DNA from: Tetrahymena elliotti 4EA
Taxonomy: Eukaryota > Ciliophora > Oligohymenophorea > Hymenostomatida > Tetrahymenidae
Assembly: GCA_000231825.2 (NCBI GenBank)
Contig: JH720346.1
Coordinates: forward strand, 259,260 to 323,259
Length of the DNA stretch: 64,000 bases
Direction: 5' to 3'
Each line of letters begins with the position of its first letter. Positions within the stretch are counted from its first letter, which is position 1. Below, in pieces: positions 36,212 to 47,011 of this stretch. A program made the position numbers and the translations under genes. Under the pieces are notes generated by a model. That model searched no databases. It worked only from the letters and a program-made list of their open reading frames with translations, and had not been told where the DNA came from.

Positions 36212-37241
36212 TAAAAAATAGATTTTTTAAATACATCAATCTATCTATCAGATTTATTTTTCATTAAAAAGCTCAAAACCTACTTACTTACTTATTTATT
36301 TCCTTAATAAAAAATTAAATTATTTGATAGAAATTTTATTAAACATTTTAAGTTTAATATATTAATTATCAATACATTAACATAATTGAAAGACTAATGT
36401 AAAGTATTTCAATACTATCTATGTATTTTTTTGTAATCAAATTTTTATTTTCAAGAATTAATTAAATACTTTATCTTTTTTATTGCCTATTAAATTTCAA
36501 AAAAAACATTAAATTATTAAATTTAACTTCAAACTCTATTTAAGTATGAATCTATCTGTTTAAAATAAATAACAAATAACTGATAGATAAAATGTTTTTT
36601 GTAAATTATTTCACAAAACTAAAAGTGCTTATTATATTTTTTAAATTTAAATGGCTTACTTAGAATTGGGTTTTTATTTAAATATGGTATTAATTTTGGT
36701 TTTCAAGAATTCATTAAATATTTTTTTCATCTTTCCTTTAAATTCAATAACAAGGTTAATTAATGGTTGTTAACTTTTATTAAAAATTATTTTTTTCTCT
36801 ATTTAATTAAAAAATATATTTGGCAATTAAATTTAACTTTTCAAACATTTTAAGTTTCTGTACAAATTTAAATTTTCTTCATTCTAAAATAACTTTTGAA
36901 TGAAAAGCTAACAAATAAATGAGGTATTTAAGATTTCTTTTGTACATTATTTCAAAATTAAGATCATCTGTTGTGTTGAGAATTATTTTTTAATTAGAAT
37001 TGGCTCAACATGAAAGATGACACATTATAAAATTTTATCATCTTTAAATTCATTAAAAAAAAGTAACTTTCATAAAATATGTAGGATAATTAATTAATTA
37101 ATTTACAATAAATGGATGAAATAATTGAATAAATATCTGAATATAAAAAATATTTGGATGAAACTCAAATAAAAGAAGAATGAATTAATTTATTTATTTA
37201 GTTGAATTTAATTGGTATTGATAAAAGAGTTTACCTATGAA
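36212..37241. repeat. Spacer between convergent genes with a diverged ~280-bp duplication
   Basis: Gap between the plus-strand membrane gene and the minus-strand LRR gene (stops facing). Two stretches (about 36,450-36,690 and 36,700-37,010) share the ordered words ttcaagaatt-attaaata, ctaacaaataa, a ttttgta-attatttca block and ttagaattgg, consistent with an old tandem duplication. No gene seen. Confidence 0.4.
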
Positions 37242-39617
37242 TCATTTAAAAACTACAAGTCTTTTGCAGCGGAATATAATTTTTTATATGTATTTTTTGA
37301 ATTGGGAAGGGATTTCTATTTGCAAGAAACGTAAATAAGGTAGGTCGAAAATAAACCTAAACTACTCAAATGTAAATTTTGGGTCAAACATTTGCCATTA
37401 ATTTAAATTAAAGGAGAGACTTCTGAGCTGAGAAAGATAAGAAATACTTTCAGCAAGAGCAATAATAGAATCAGGTTAATAATCAATATGGTATTCTTAT
37501 ATTCTTAGTTAAAGTTTATCTAGATAATTCATAGATTTAATAACATTTGCTAAATAATCAATATCTTTAGATTGTATACTATTTGAATGACAAACTTAAT
37601 ATTCTAAGTACTTTAAATTTTAAAGCTAGCTAAATCCATCAACGATTGATCTAAAACCTTGAGATTAAATTTAGTTAAAGCCTGCAAAATTTATTTACAG
37701 CTATTAGATATTCTTTAGATTTTTCAAGCTGTTACCTATTTTAGATGCTCCTTTCTTATAAATGTTGTTATACATTCCTATCATCAAACTAAGCTACCTC
37801 AAATTCTAAAAATTTTAAATACAATCAGCTAATTAGCAAGCTCCTTCTTGCTATATACAGTAATTGAGCCCAAAGTTGAGAGTGAGAGAGGTTAAATTTA
37901 CAAAAGCAGAGAGTCCTTCAAATAACCCAATACTTTAAGCTAAGCTTTTTTCTTGATCTATTTATATGTAAAGAGATAAACTGGAAGTATTATTAACATT
38001 CTACAATTGTTAATTGTCTTCCTATTGCTCATTTACAAGGTATTTAAATTCTTTTAGATATTTTATGTTTAGATTTTCTTGTGTTAAGTTTAACTCCTTA
38101 ATAAGAATAATCAAATACAGAGCCACTGAAGAAGATATCTAAATGTCAATCTTATTCAAGCATTTTATTGATAATAAAGATTCACTTAAAATCTTAATTT
38201 CATTTAAACTCACATTATTTTTACTATCAATTGAAAGCTCAAAAAACTCCAAGTTAGATAAATATCTAACATTCCTGAATAAATGCATAAACCCATTTTT
38301 AATATTATTTACTCCTACTTTTATTGATAGTTAATATAATTTTCTCAAAAGCTAAATACTCTTCCCTATTTCATTAATTCCTTGACATTGTATATCATTC
38401 CCAGATGAGATGTGTAATGCTAATTTAGTAAGATTATTTAGATATTATATTCCCCATGCTAAACCATGAGCTCCTTAAGGTCCTATATTATTGTTAAGTC
38501 CAATTTTAAGACTCAAGCAAGATAATTATTCTAAATTGGATAATCCTTATCCAATACCAACTGCTCCTTCATCAGAAATATTATTAGATCCAATTTAAAG
38601 TGATAGTTCAGCTAAATTTTTCAGATTTCCTAAGCTTAAGCCTATCGCCTTAAAACCTTCAGGTTCTATGTTATTATCGTATAAAATAAGTTCCAAAGAA
38701 TTAAGATTTTTTAACATCTTAATTGTCTCAGCAATAGAATAGGTACCTTAAGTGCTAATATTGTTCATCTACCCAATAGATATAGATAATTTAACCAAAT
38801 TGCTTATGCTTAATATGCTTTCACTAATGTATTTCATTCCTCTAGAACTAATACTATTACCATATCCTATTGATAGTTAAAGCTCGTTTAAATTTTTAAG
38901 AGATGAAAGACCTTCAGAAATACCTATGGCGCCCCCAGTTCCTAAAGAGTTATCTTTTTCTATTTGTAAAACTAATGATTTAAGACTGACCAACTGCTTA
39001 AGAGAATCTCCTATACACTTAGCGCCATATTATTATATATCATTTGTTCCTATACATAGCATTAAATGGCTTAATTAACTCATTGTTTTATATGCTTAGA
39101 CCAGTCCTTGGATCCCATAGCGGCCAAAAGATAGTTAAGGACCAATAGTAATCCTTAAACTTAACAAGCTTTAAAGACTAGAAAGAGTCTATCCTACTTT
39201 GGAACTAGTCCTTTCATCAAAATTATTGTCATAGATAGTAAGAGATAGTTGCTTCAGATTTTTAAGTTCTGTAAAAGAATTAGCAACAATTTCTGCTACT
39301 TAATCAGAAAAATTATTATTTTCTAAGATTTTAAAATCAATAGATTGAATATCTTATAATTCTAATAACTCTAATGCTAGCTGACTTGCTTCAATAGTTC
39401 TAAATTTTTCACCAGAGTTTATTTAAATTTTCAGTTCATTTTTTGAAAATAAGCTATTCTCTTCTGTATAAACAGAATACTAAGCTAACATGTATGCAGG
39501 CTCTTTAAGTAAATATGTAGATAATCTTGACAAAATCAAAAATCTATTAAAGAATATATTATAATCAATGAAGGTGATTTATTATTTTTAATTAAAACGA
39601 AAGCTAATATTATTCAT
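37242..39617 (-). CDS. Leucine-rich-repeat (ribonuclease-inhibitor-like) protein, intronless
   Basis: One uninterrupted frame of 792 codons (791 residues) from ATG 39,617 to TGA 37,242. After about 90 non-repeat residues (MNNISFRFNQKQQITFIDYN...) it is built of at least a dozen repeats of the ciliate RNI-like pattern, L..L..L.L.I...N.I...G...I...L. Examples are GIGQGLSNLEQLSCLSLKIG and GAHGLAWGIQYLNNLTKLAL. The C-terminus ends IFRCKRLVVFK. Such repeats form a curved solenoid for protein binding. Ciliates have large families of these, often annotated as LRR or as kinase-associated; no kinase domain is present here. Partner and pathway cannot be read from sequence. A decayed relative lies just upstream (about 40.5-42.3 kb). 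The lack of introns sets it apart from most genes in this window. Confidence 0.88.
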
Positions 39618-40008
39618 TGCATCTTATTATGATACCGATAGAGTGGCTTTTCAAATTTTTCTGGCCAATTCCAAAGATAAAAACTTGAAATAAATACTGA
39701 GAAATCCTGATAAATTTGACTTAAAATTAATAAAGGAATATTTTAGTGTTTTTAGATTAAAAGAAAAACTAAAAGCGGCATTAAGAAGCACAAAAAATAT
39801 CCAATCAATAAATTTTAATTTTTTTTAAAAAGATTTAATAAAAAAATTATTCTTAAAATATTTCGTTTATTCAAATAATTTATTCAGCCAAAAATTGTTC
39901 TTTTGGTCTTTAGATTTATTTATTAATAAACGAATTTAAATTTATAAATTTGTTAACAATTCATTATTTAAAAAACATAAAAAGGTATTAAAAAAATCAA
40001 TATTTTGA
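39568..40008 (+). CDS. Weak candidate: 146-residue frame overlapping the LRR gene start antisense
   Basis: ATG 39,568 to TGA 40,006-40,008, 147 codons. The middle is peptide-like (FQIFLANSKDKNLKQIL, FSVFRLKEKLKAALRSTKN), but the last third is Phe/Lys/Asn-rich and reads like translated AT spacer. It overlaps the first 50 bp of the LRR gene on the opposite strand. It is probably the LRR upstream region read through, or a fragment of an old gene. Confidence 0.2.
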
Positions 40009-43000
40009 AATCAATTGTATTTAAAAATTATTTTTCTACAAAAAATATGGTTTTATCAAACAAATTGATAAGAAAAAAAATAAAAATTTAATTATTTTCT
40101 TTGATAAATTTAAAAGAAATATTAACCAAGTTGCAAAAAAATAAACAAAGTTTAAACAAGAAAACATTTATTAAGATTTTTATAGCTTCAGCCTTGAGAA
40201 TCATCAACACAGAGAATACAAATAGTTAATAATAACAAAAGAATGAAAAAAAATAATTTTTTGCATGAATAAATAAACAAAACAATATTTTATTGAGAAA
40301 ATATTATAAAAATGTATTAAAAAAACAAAATTTTGATATCAATTTTAGTTTTTGTTTAAAAAGTAATTTTTTTACAATAAATTTAATTTATTTGACTTTA
40401 TAAAAAACAAAAAAGCAAGCAAGCAAATAAATTAATAAATATGTAAAAATTAGACTTCATTAAGATATGTCAAAAAGCTAAATCTTTATTTTCATAAATC
40501 ACAACTAATCTTTTTGCTTTATAGAGGTGCTAGATCAAGCTTCTAATAACTTAAGTATATGAATTTCTTTTAATAAAATATTCTTACTTTTCAAGAATTT
40601 ATTAAAAAAAGCATACCTAAACTTAAAAATAAGCTAAAATATTCTAAGATTTTGCATTTTGGCAAGAGTTTTAAAACAAGCACTAGATATGTCTGATTAA
40701 TATTCGGACTTTTAATATTTTTTGTCAAGAATAAAAAAAATAGCTAAAATATTTTTATTTACATTGTAAATAGACAGATTATTTATATTTTGTAACTGAG
40801 ATATTTCTATGAAAATGTCAAGATTAAGATGGCTAAAAATAATAAATTTAATAGATGGTCTAGTTATTTTTTTTAATTTATTAAATTAAAATAATTTTTA
40901 CTCAAGATTTAAAGAAAGACTTTTTAAAGTTTTAATTTGACCAATACCGGCAAATAATAATTTTTATTTGGAATCCTTAATACTTGTAGACCTATGATTA
41001 ATTGAATTTAATTTATTCTATTTAAAATGAATTAAAATATACCCTAAATCCAATTCCAAAGATTTTAATGAACAAAATCCATTTTTGAAAGTAGATTACC
41101 ATTTATTAAAAATTTCAGTATTAATAAAAATTTTCCTTTTTGTTAAATTAATTAATTTTTAAAGGGTTTGAATAATTCGTATTTACTCAAGTTTGATATT
41201 CAGAGCTTCTAAATGTTGCAATTATGAGATAAAATCTAAATTTATTATGCTTTTAAGTCTATTATCCCTAGTTTTTATGCATTAATTTCAACATTAAGAA
41301 CGATAATAATAATTTTAAAGGAACCTGAAATTTAGATTGAGTATTTTTAAATTTGGAAAAAATCTAAATTCTTTAGATAAAACTTCCAGTTCATCCTTTT
41401 CAATTCGATTATTTCTTTTTTATTTTAAAAATATCTTAAATTTTAAATTTAAATTTTAAAGAATCTACTGAAAATTCAAATTTAAGCGTGTGATATTTAG
41501 TAAATTTTCCAAATGCTAAAATGAGATATCTTTTCCTGTTATTTTGTTATCACTAATTGATATCAAAAAATATTTTTGATTTATTTCAATAATTTTAAAA
41601 AAGCACCTTAGATTTATTTGTAGATGTCTTAATTAATAGCACTTTGAAATTCCTTTAATAATTCCTTTTAACCCTTCATTTGTTAACTTATTTTCTCTAT
41701 TTATCATTGATTGATAGAGAGAAATTAAAAATACGATTTTACTGCAAATTGATAACCAAAATTTAGAGTTTATCTAAGTTTTCAAAATTTTTAAATAAGC
41801 CGATTACACCTTCCGACTGCAAATTATTTATGCTAAATAATTGATTTAGAAATAATTAATAAGTATGAATTAGTGGTCTAATAATTACCTCAAATCAATT
41901 TTTAAATTAATTAATTAGATTTGTTATGATATCAATTATCCCACTTAAATACCAAAATCTTTATCAAATAAATAACCCCTAAGATAGATAATACAAATAA
42001 TATTTAAAGATAAAAGATATTTATTTGGCATCATTACCATGAAGAAACAAATAAAGTTTCAGGATTTTTATTCTTCATTATCAACTGTTAAATTTGATAT
42101 AATTTTTCTTTTCTTTAGAATTAACATTTAAGATTAAAAGTAGCTGTTGGATCTAGAAATAATTACGTTTAATCAAAAGGGACTTGAATTTGGATTTACT
42201 CATTTTTAATCTACAAATAAGTTTTTTGAAAATATGAACAATTTGTATTTAAAGACATTTTACATTTTCATTAGATGGTTAAGGTTTTAGTGTGTTATTT
42301 TTTTAGCCCATTTTAAATAATTGAAAAAGAAGGATATTAATTATGAAAAGTATCTAATAAATAAATGGAAATAAATTATAACTTTTTATTTATATTTTTT
42401 TTTTTTCTTCAAATTATTATTTAAAAATGTTACTTTTTTATTTAAAAATCAAATAAAAAATAAATTAAAAATTTTTATTTGCAATCAATGAAGGAAGTCA
42501 ATCAATCAGTTCGTCATTTATCTTGTTTAAATTCATGAATTTGATTAACAAATAAACAATTAAGAAAGATCAATCATAAATTAGTTAATTAATTAATAGA
42601 TTAAATTCATTTAAAAGGTTAATGAACTGAAAAATGAAATTTCTTCATAATTAAAAAAGAAAAATTTACATTTTCCCATTAAAATAAATTCAATGTAGTT
42701 TGTTTGAATTAGCGTTTTCTTTATTGTATGTAATAGATTATTGAGTGACAAAAATATGTTTAAAATTGAGGTGGGAGGTATTTATATGTATGAAATAATA
42801 GTGTTGAAATAGATAGAAAAAATGAAAATAAAAATTTATGTAGAAGAAGTAAGAGTGGATGTAAAAGAATAAATCCCTTCATGATGATGGAAATATTTTT
42901 GGGATTTATCGAGCAGAACAAGAAAACAAGAAAAAATATGAAAAAACTAATGATCGAGCACAAAATTATGAATTAATTAATTTAGGTCTGATTGTCTATC

Positions 43001-43482
43001 TAGATAGATTGAGAGATAGAGCCTGCTAGCTTGAATGTATATGGAAATTTCTTTGAATGAGGGTATATTTTTTTTTATATTATTTTGATAAGAATGCTTC
43101 TTAGAATTAATTTTTCCGTGTTATTTATTTTTGCATAATAAGAAATTTGAATTCAATTGATGTAAAATATAGAAGAGGAAGAACTTAGAATTATTTAAAA
43201 GCAAAAAGTTAAACAAACAAGAATAATAAGATGATTGATATTCAATATTTATTTTTATCCATTACATGTATTGTATTCATATGAAGAAGAATCAATGAAT
43301 GTCTATATTCTTTTTCCTTGTAATATGAATGAAGAAGCTCTTTTGACATTTAACTTTCGAAATGTTTATTATTAAGCGTGGCTAAACATCTGAATAATTT
43401 TCTAATATCTCTTTAATTTAAAAAACAATTTACAAGCAAAAATTTAAACAAAAAGAAATTCGCATTGAACTTTAATAGAATA
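39618..43482. other. Large intergenic region (3.9 kb) with a decayed LRR gene
   Basis: AT-rich DNA between the LRR gene start and the Gln/Asn-rich gene at 43,483. The interval 40,500-42,300 carries LRR-like remnants on the minus strand (separate entry). From 42,350 to 43,480 I see only AT-rich sequence with small simple repeats; a minus-strand frame at 42,760-42,963 is Phe/Leu-rich and not convincing. Confidence 0.5.
40500..42300 (-). pseudogene. Decayed leucine-rich-repeat gene
   Basis: Short minus-strand segments in different frames match the repeat pattern of the LRR gene at 37,242-39,617: NNLQSEGVIGLFKNFENL (about 41,770-41,830), ENKLTNEGLKGIIKGISK (about 41,645-41,700), ISISDNKITGKDISFQHLEN (about 41,500-41,560), LGIIDLKAQQIQILS (about 41,240-41,290) and LVLKLLPKCKILEYFSLFL (about 40,630-40,680). 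TGA codons and frame changes separate them, and the background is more AT-rich than the intact gene. A gene with many introns is possible but would need implausible exon sizes. Limits are approximate. Confidence 0.5.
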
Positions 43483-45262
43483 ATGAAGACATTTGCACCA
43501 TAAGAGCAGAAATAGCCAATCCAGTTAGATATTCTATAAAGTCAGATATATTCCAAGCCTCAGCATGAGTCAAATTAGAGTAACTTTTCTCATTTTTTCA
43601 TGCCATGCCATGTCCACCACCTTACAACTCTTTTTAGGCTACCCTTTTTGAAAGGATGATTCAAAATAAAGATTGAAAGTCCTTCCTTAATTATTAGAAG
43701 TATCAATAAAAAAAATCATTCTACTTATATAGTAGAGTAAGAAATCAAAAAATTACAATCCACCCATACTCAGCTATATACCCTAGACATTTTGGAATGA
43801 ATCAAACTTTCGGTCAGAAGTATTATGGGATTGAATTATTTTTAAAGTTGGTGGACATATTTAGGAATTAGATTATATTAAACTCTACATTAAATAAAAG
43901 CCAAAAAAATATTCTAACAATAATTTTTTTATCAAAAAGTGGACTTCATAAACCAGTTTATGAAATTTTACCAACAGTATTAAGAACTCTAGAGTATCAA
44001 CCAATAAAAAACGATGACTTAGGTAATTTTTTGTCATTTATTTAGCCCTGGCTTTAACCGAATGTTTACTTGATAATGATAATTATTTTTTAAATAAATA
44101 GTACTATTAAGACAAGCAAGATGAGGAAAAAAAATAAGAAGAAAAGAATATTTAAATAAAAACAGAAGTACATAATATTATCATATAAAATAACAGTCAA
44201 ATTAAAAAGGAGTACGATGAATGTAACTCCAACGAATAAACTAATATATCTTTTGAACCTTTCACCATGCCCTCATAATAATAAGATACACTTTTTTACA
44301 ATAATAACAACAATAGTATTAATGCCGCTAGTGCTAATACAAATTTAATATAAACAAATACAAAATTGCTTATAAAAGATGGCGTTAAAACAGATTTGAA
44401 AGCTTACCCAACTATAAATTATTCAGGCTTTACATTTCCACCATCAATTATGTCCTCAAACAGTTCTTTCACATTGTAACATAATAAAATTCAAGCACTG
44501 TAAAAACTTAAAAATAATAAAAGCAATGGTATAAATTATCTAAGCAGACTGATAAACAGCAGTAACAACAACAACAACAGCAACATTAATAATGGTTTAT
44601 AAATAAATAATAAAATACTCAATGATAATTCCATGTTTTTAAATTAAAAGCTCTAAAACCTAGAGTAATAACAATTTTTGTAAAAATAATCTAGTTATTC
44701 TTCTAATCCATTTCATCTTTTAGTTAAGCAAGAAATTAAATCTGATTAAATTCAAAATGGATCCTTCTTACTCTCTTCTAATTAAAGTATTAAGTAAGAT
44801 CAAGAATGTGAAAACTCAGAAAGTAACATCTAAGAAGAAAAATCAGAAGAAAAAAAGAACGACCCTAAAGAAACTCACAATATCATACAACAAGTTATCC
44901 CCTTGTTTATAGATCGCTTTTAAGCTCGCTGCAAAGATATACCCCTAAAAGATTCTTTCAAACAGCTGCTTGCAAAAAGATCCTCTACCAAAAGTCTTTA
45001 ATACTTCAATGAAATTTGCTCAGTAATCCAACACGAAACAATCCATAATAACCTACCCTTAATGGAGATAGCCTACTAAATATTTGAGTATGATCTTGCT
45101 CAATGGGCAAGAAACAGCAAAAATATTGAAACAGCCTGTCTTTACTTTAAATACTAAAGTGCCTTTATTCTAATTCTTAAAAACCCTTGTAAATTTAGTT
45201 CAATTAAAGTAGCGCGCAAAGCCCACTCTTAAAAAATGGAAAAATGTTTAGGAAAACGTTGA
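43483..45262 (+). CDS. Gln/Asn-rich protein of unknown function
   Basis: The ATG at 43,483 gives MKTFAPQEQKQPIQLDI. The model needs an intron at 43,612-43,679 with an unusual gtccac donor to skip a TGA at 43,674; the next exon (SFLNYQKYQQKKSFYLYSRV to LRTLEYQPIKNDDL) ends at a normal donor (gtaatttt, about 44,023). The long last exon (about 44,100-45,262) begins acidic, passes through Asn and Gln runs (about 44,290-44,700) and ends in a more ordinary, probably folded domain of about 125 residues (IIQQVIPLFIDRFQARCKDI, AYQIFEYDLAQWARN, FKYQSAFILILKNPCKF, KCLGKR) before TGA 45,260-45,262. No membrane segment or known motif. A nuclear or scaffold role is only a guess from composition. Confidence 0.7.
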
Positions 45263-46423
45263 TAGATATATTTTAGTAGTTAGTAACAGTAATATTAAAA
45301 ACACCAAACACAATAAACTAACTAACTAACTACTAAGAGAGTCAAAGTTTAAATTAAATCTTTCTTAACAGATATTTATTTAGTATATTTTATTATAATA
45401 ACAATAATATGTAATATTATATATTTACTTCCTTTATTTACTTTCAACCTAACTAATCACAATCTTTCTAATAATTTTATTTATTTTCTCTATTCAAAAA
45501 TATTTCCTTCTATCTTTCTTTATTAATTTTTTTTTGATTGATTGTTTGTTTGTTTATTTGTTAATTTCCTCTAGAATTAATTTTTTAATTAATTAATCAA
45601 TTTAAAACAAACACCTTTGATTTTCTAAAACTTCCCCAACTCGACCGAATATAGAATATTAATTTTGATTTTCTCATTATGAATGAAATCAGATATTTAT
45701 TTATTTATTAAATCAAATCAAATTTATTTTTAGTTATCTTATTTCTAATTCCTCAATATTTTTAATTATTTATTTATTTATTAACTAATCTATCTATCTA
45801 TCTATCTTTTCAGTCATTTTTTCACCTTTACATATTTCTTCTTTATATTTACGTATTTACTAACTAATTTACTAGCTTCTAATTATTAGGGCTTAGTCTC
45901 ATGAAATCAAATTTTCCTCATCTAGCATATATTCTAATATTTAGACCAAACAAAACAACTTAAAAAATTGCATTCAACTAAAATCACCTTTAAAAATTAG
46001 AGGGAAACATCACTATGATAGATACAAAAATAATTAGTATGAAGTATATTATTAGTCAAGTCATCTATCTATTAAGCAAAAAATATGCCAAAATATTTTG
46101 ATATTCAATATTATTTAATGTATTAAAAGCAAATCAACTATTTCTGATAGTCTACTAATAAAATCTTAAAACTTCAGTTAATTTAAAAACTATTTCTATC
46201 TATAAAAGATTGATGAAAGATGGTGTTTGACTCTTTAGTTTTTTAAAATCTATAAGAGAGATAAGCTGGTTTTTTGGTTTAAATTATGGACTATTACTTT
46301 ATTTTTAATGTAATAAAGATTTATGTTAAAATACTGAATAAAAAAAGAAAGTATTTGCTTTTTCACAAATTTTGAATAATAATCAAAATAAACAAACATA
46401 AGAATTCTAATAAATCAGACAAA
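45263..46423. other. Intergenic, AT-rich with microsatellites
   Basis: 1.16 kb downstream of the Gln/Asn-rich gene. It contains ttatttatta and atctatctatc microsatellites (45,530-45,560 and 45,760-45,810). No open frame with coding character and no RNA gene seen. Confidence 0.55.
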
Positions 46424-46819
46424 ATGAATAAATTTGATGATAATTTAGATTTTGAAGAAAGATTTACTTCAGGTTTTGTAAGTAACATTAACAATTAACA
46501 AAATAATTGTTCTAATAATTCTTAAACGTGGAAAGAAGATTTAATTGTAATGATAAATGTTTTTGTTTTTTTAAGATCATTAAAAAAGTTTAAGTATAAA
46601 AAATGTTAATAAATATTTTTAATTTATTAAGAACAAACATTTCTTACAATGTTAAACCTTTTATATTCAATACCAGACTTCATGTTAATCTATTGTATGT
46701 CTGTTTTTATGAGTATTTCATAGATTATCAGAAAAGTTAAGATTAAAATTTTAATAAAAACGAAATTAAAAACAATATTTGTTAATAAGTTTAGCGTGTG
46801 TTTTTTTCAAGAAAATTGA
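46424..46819 (+). CDS. Candidate small protein (131 residues) upstream of the BLTP2 gene
   Basis: ATG 46,424, in the ideal aaaATGaat context, to TGA 46,817-46,819 is 132 codons without a break. It starts MNKFDDNLDFEERFTSGF, contains NNSQTWKEDLIVMINVF and has a possible membrane segment (TMLNLLYSIPDFMLIYCMSV). An intron at about 46,545-46,575 (gtaatgat...tttaag) would switch to another open frame, so the C-terminus is uncertain. The next gene has its own start after an in-frame TGA, so this is not its N-terminus unless spliced. No family recognised. Confidence 0.4.
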
Positions 46820-47011
46820 TTCATTTTGGATAGATATATTTTACTTTTCTCAAGTTATTACTAAAAAAAGAAAAAGTAGGCATTTCAACAAAATAGCAAT
46901 TTATAGTTATAGCATTTTTATCCTTAGCTCTTAAGGATTTAAGTATTTAAAAAAAGGCATCACACGAAATAAAATTGATCAAATTATTACAAGCAACAAA
47001 AGGATAATAGC

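Noticed and set aside
42760..42963. Minus-strand hydrophobic frame of 67 codons
   Set aside because: Phe/Leu/Ser-rich translation of AT spacer, with no start context and no sign of coding composition.
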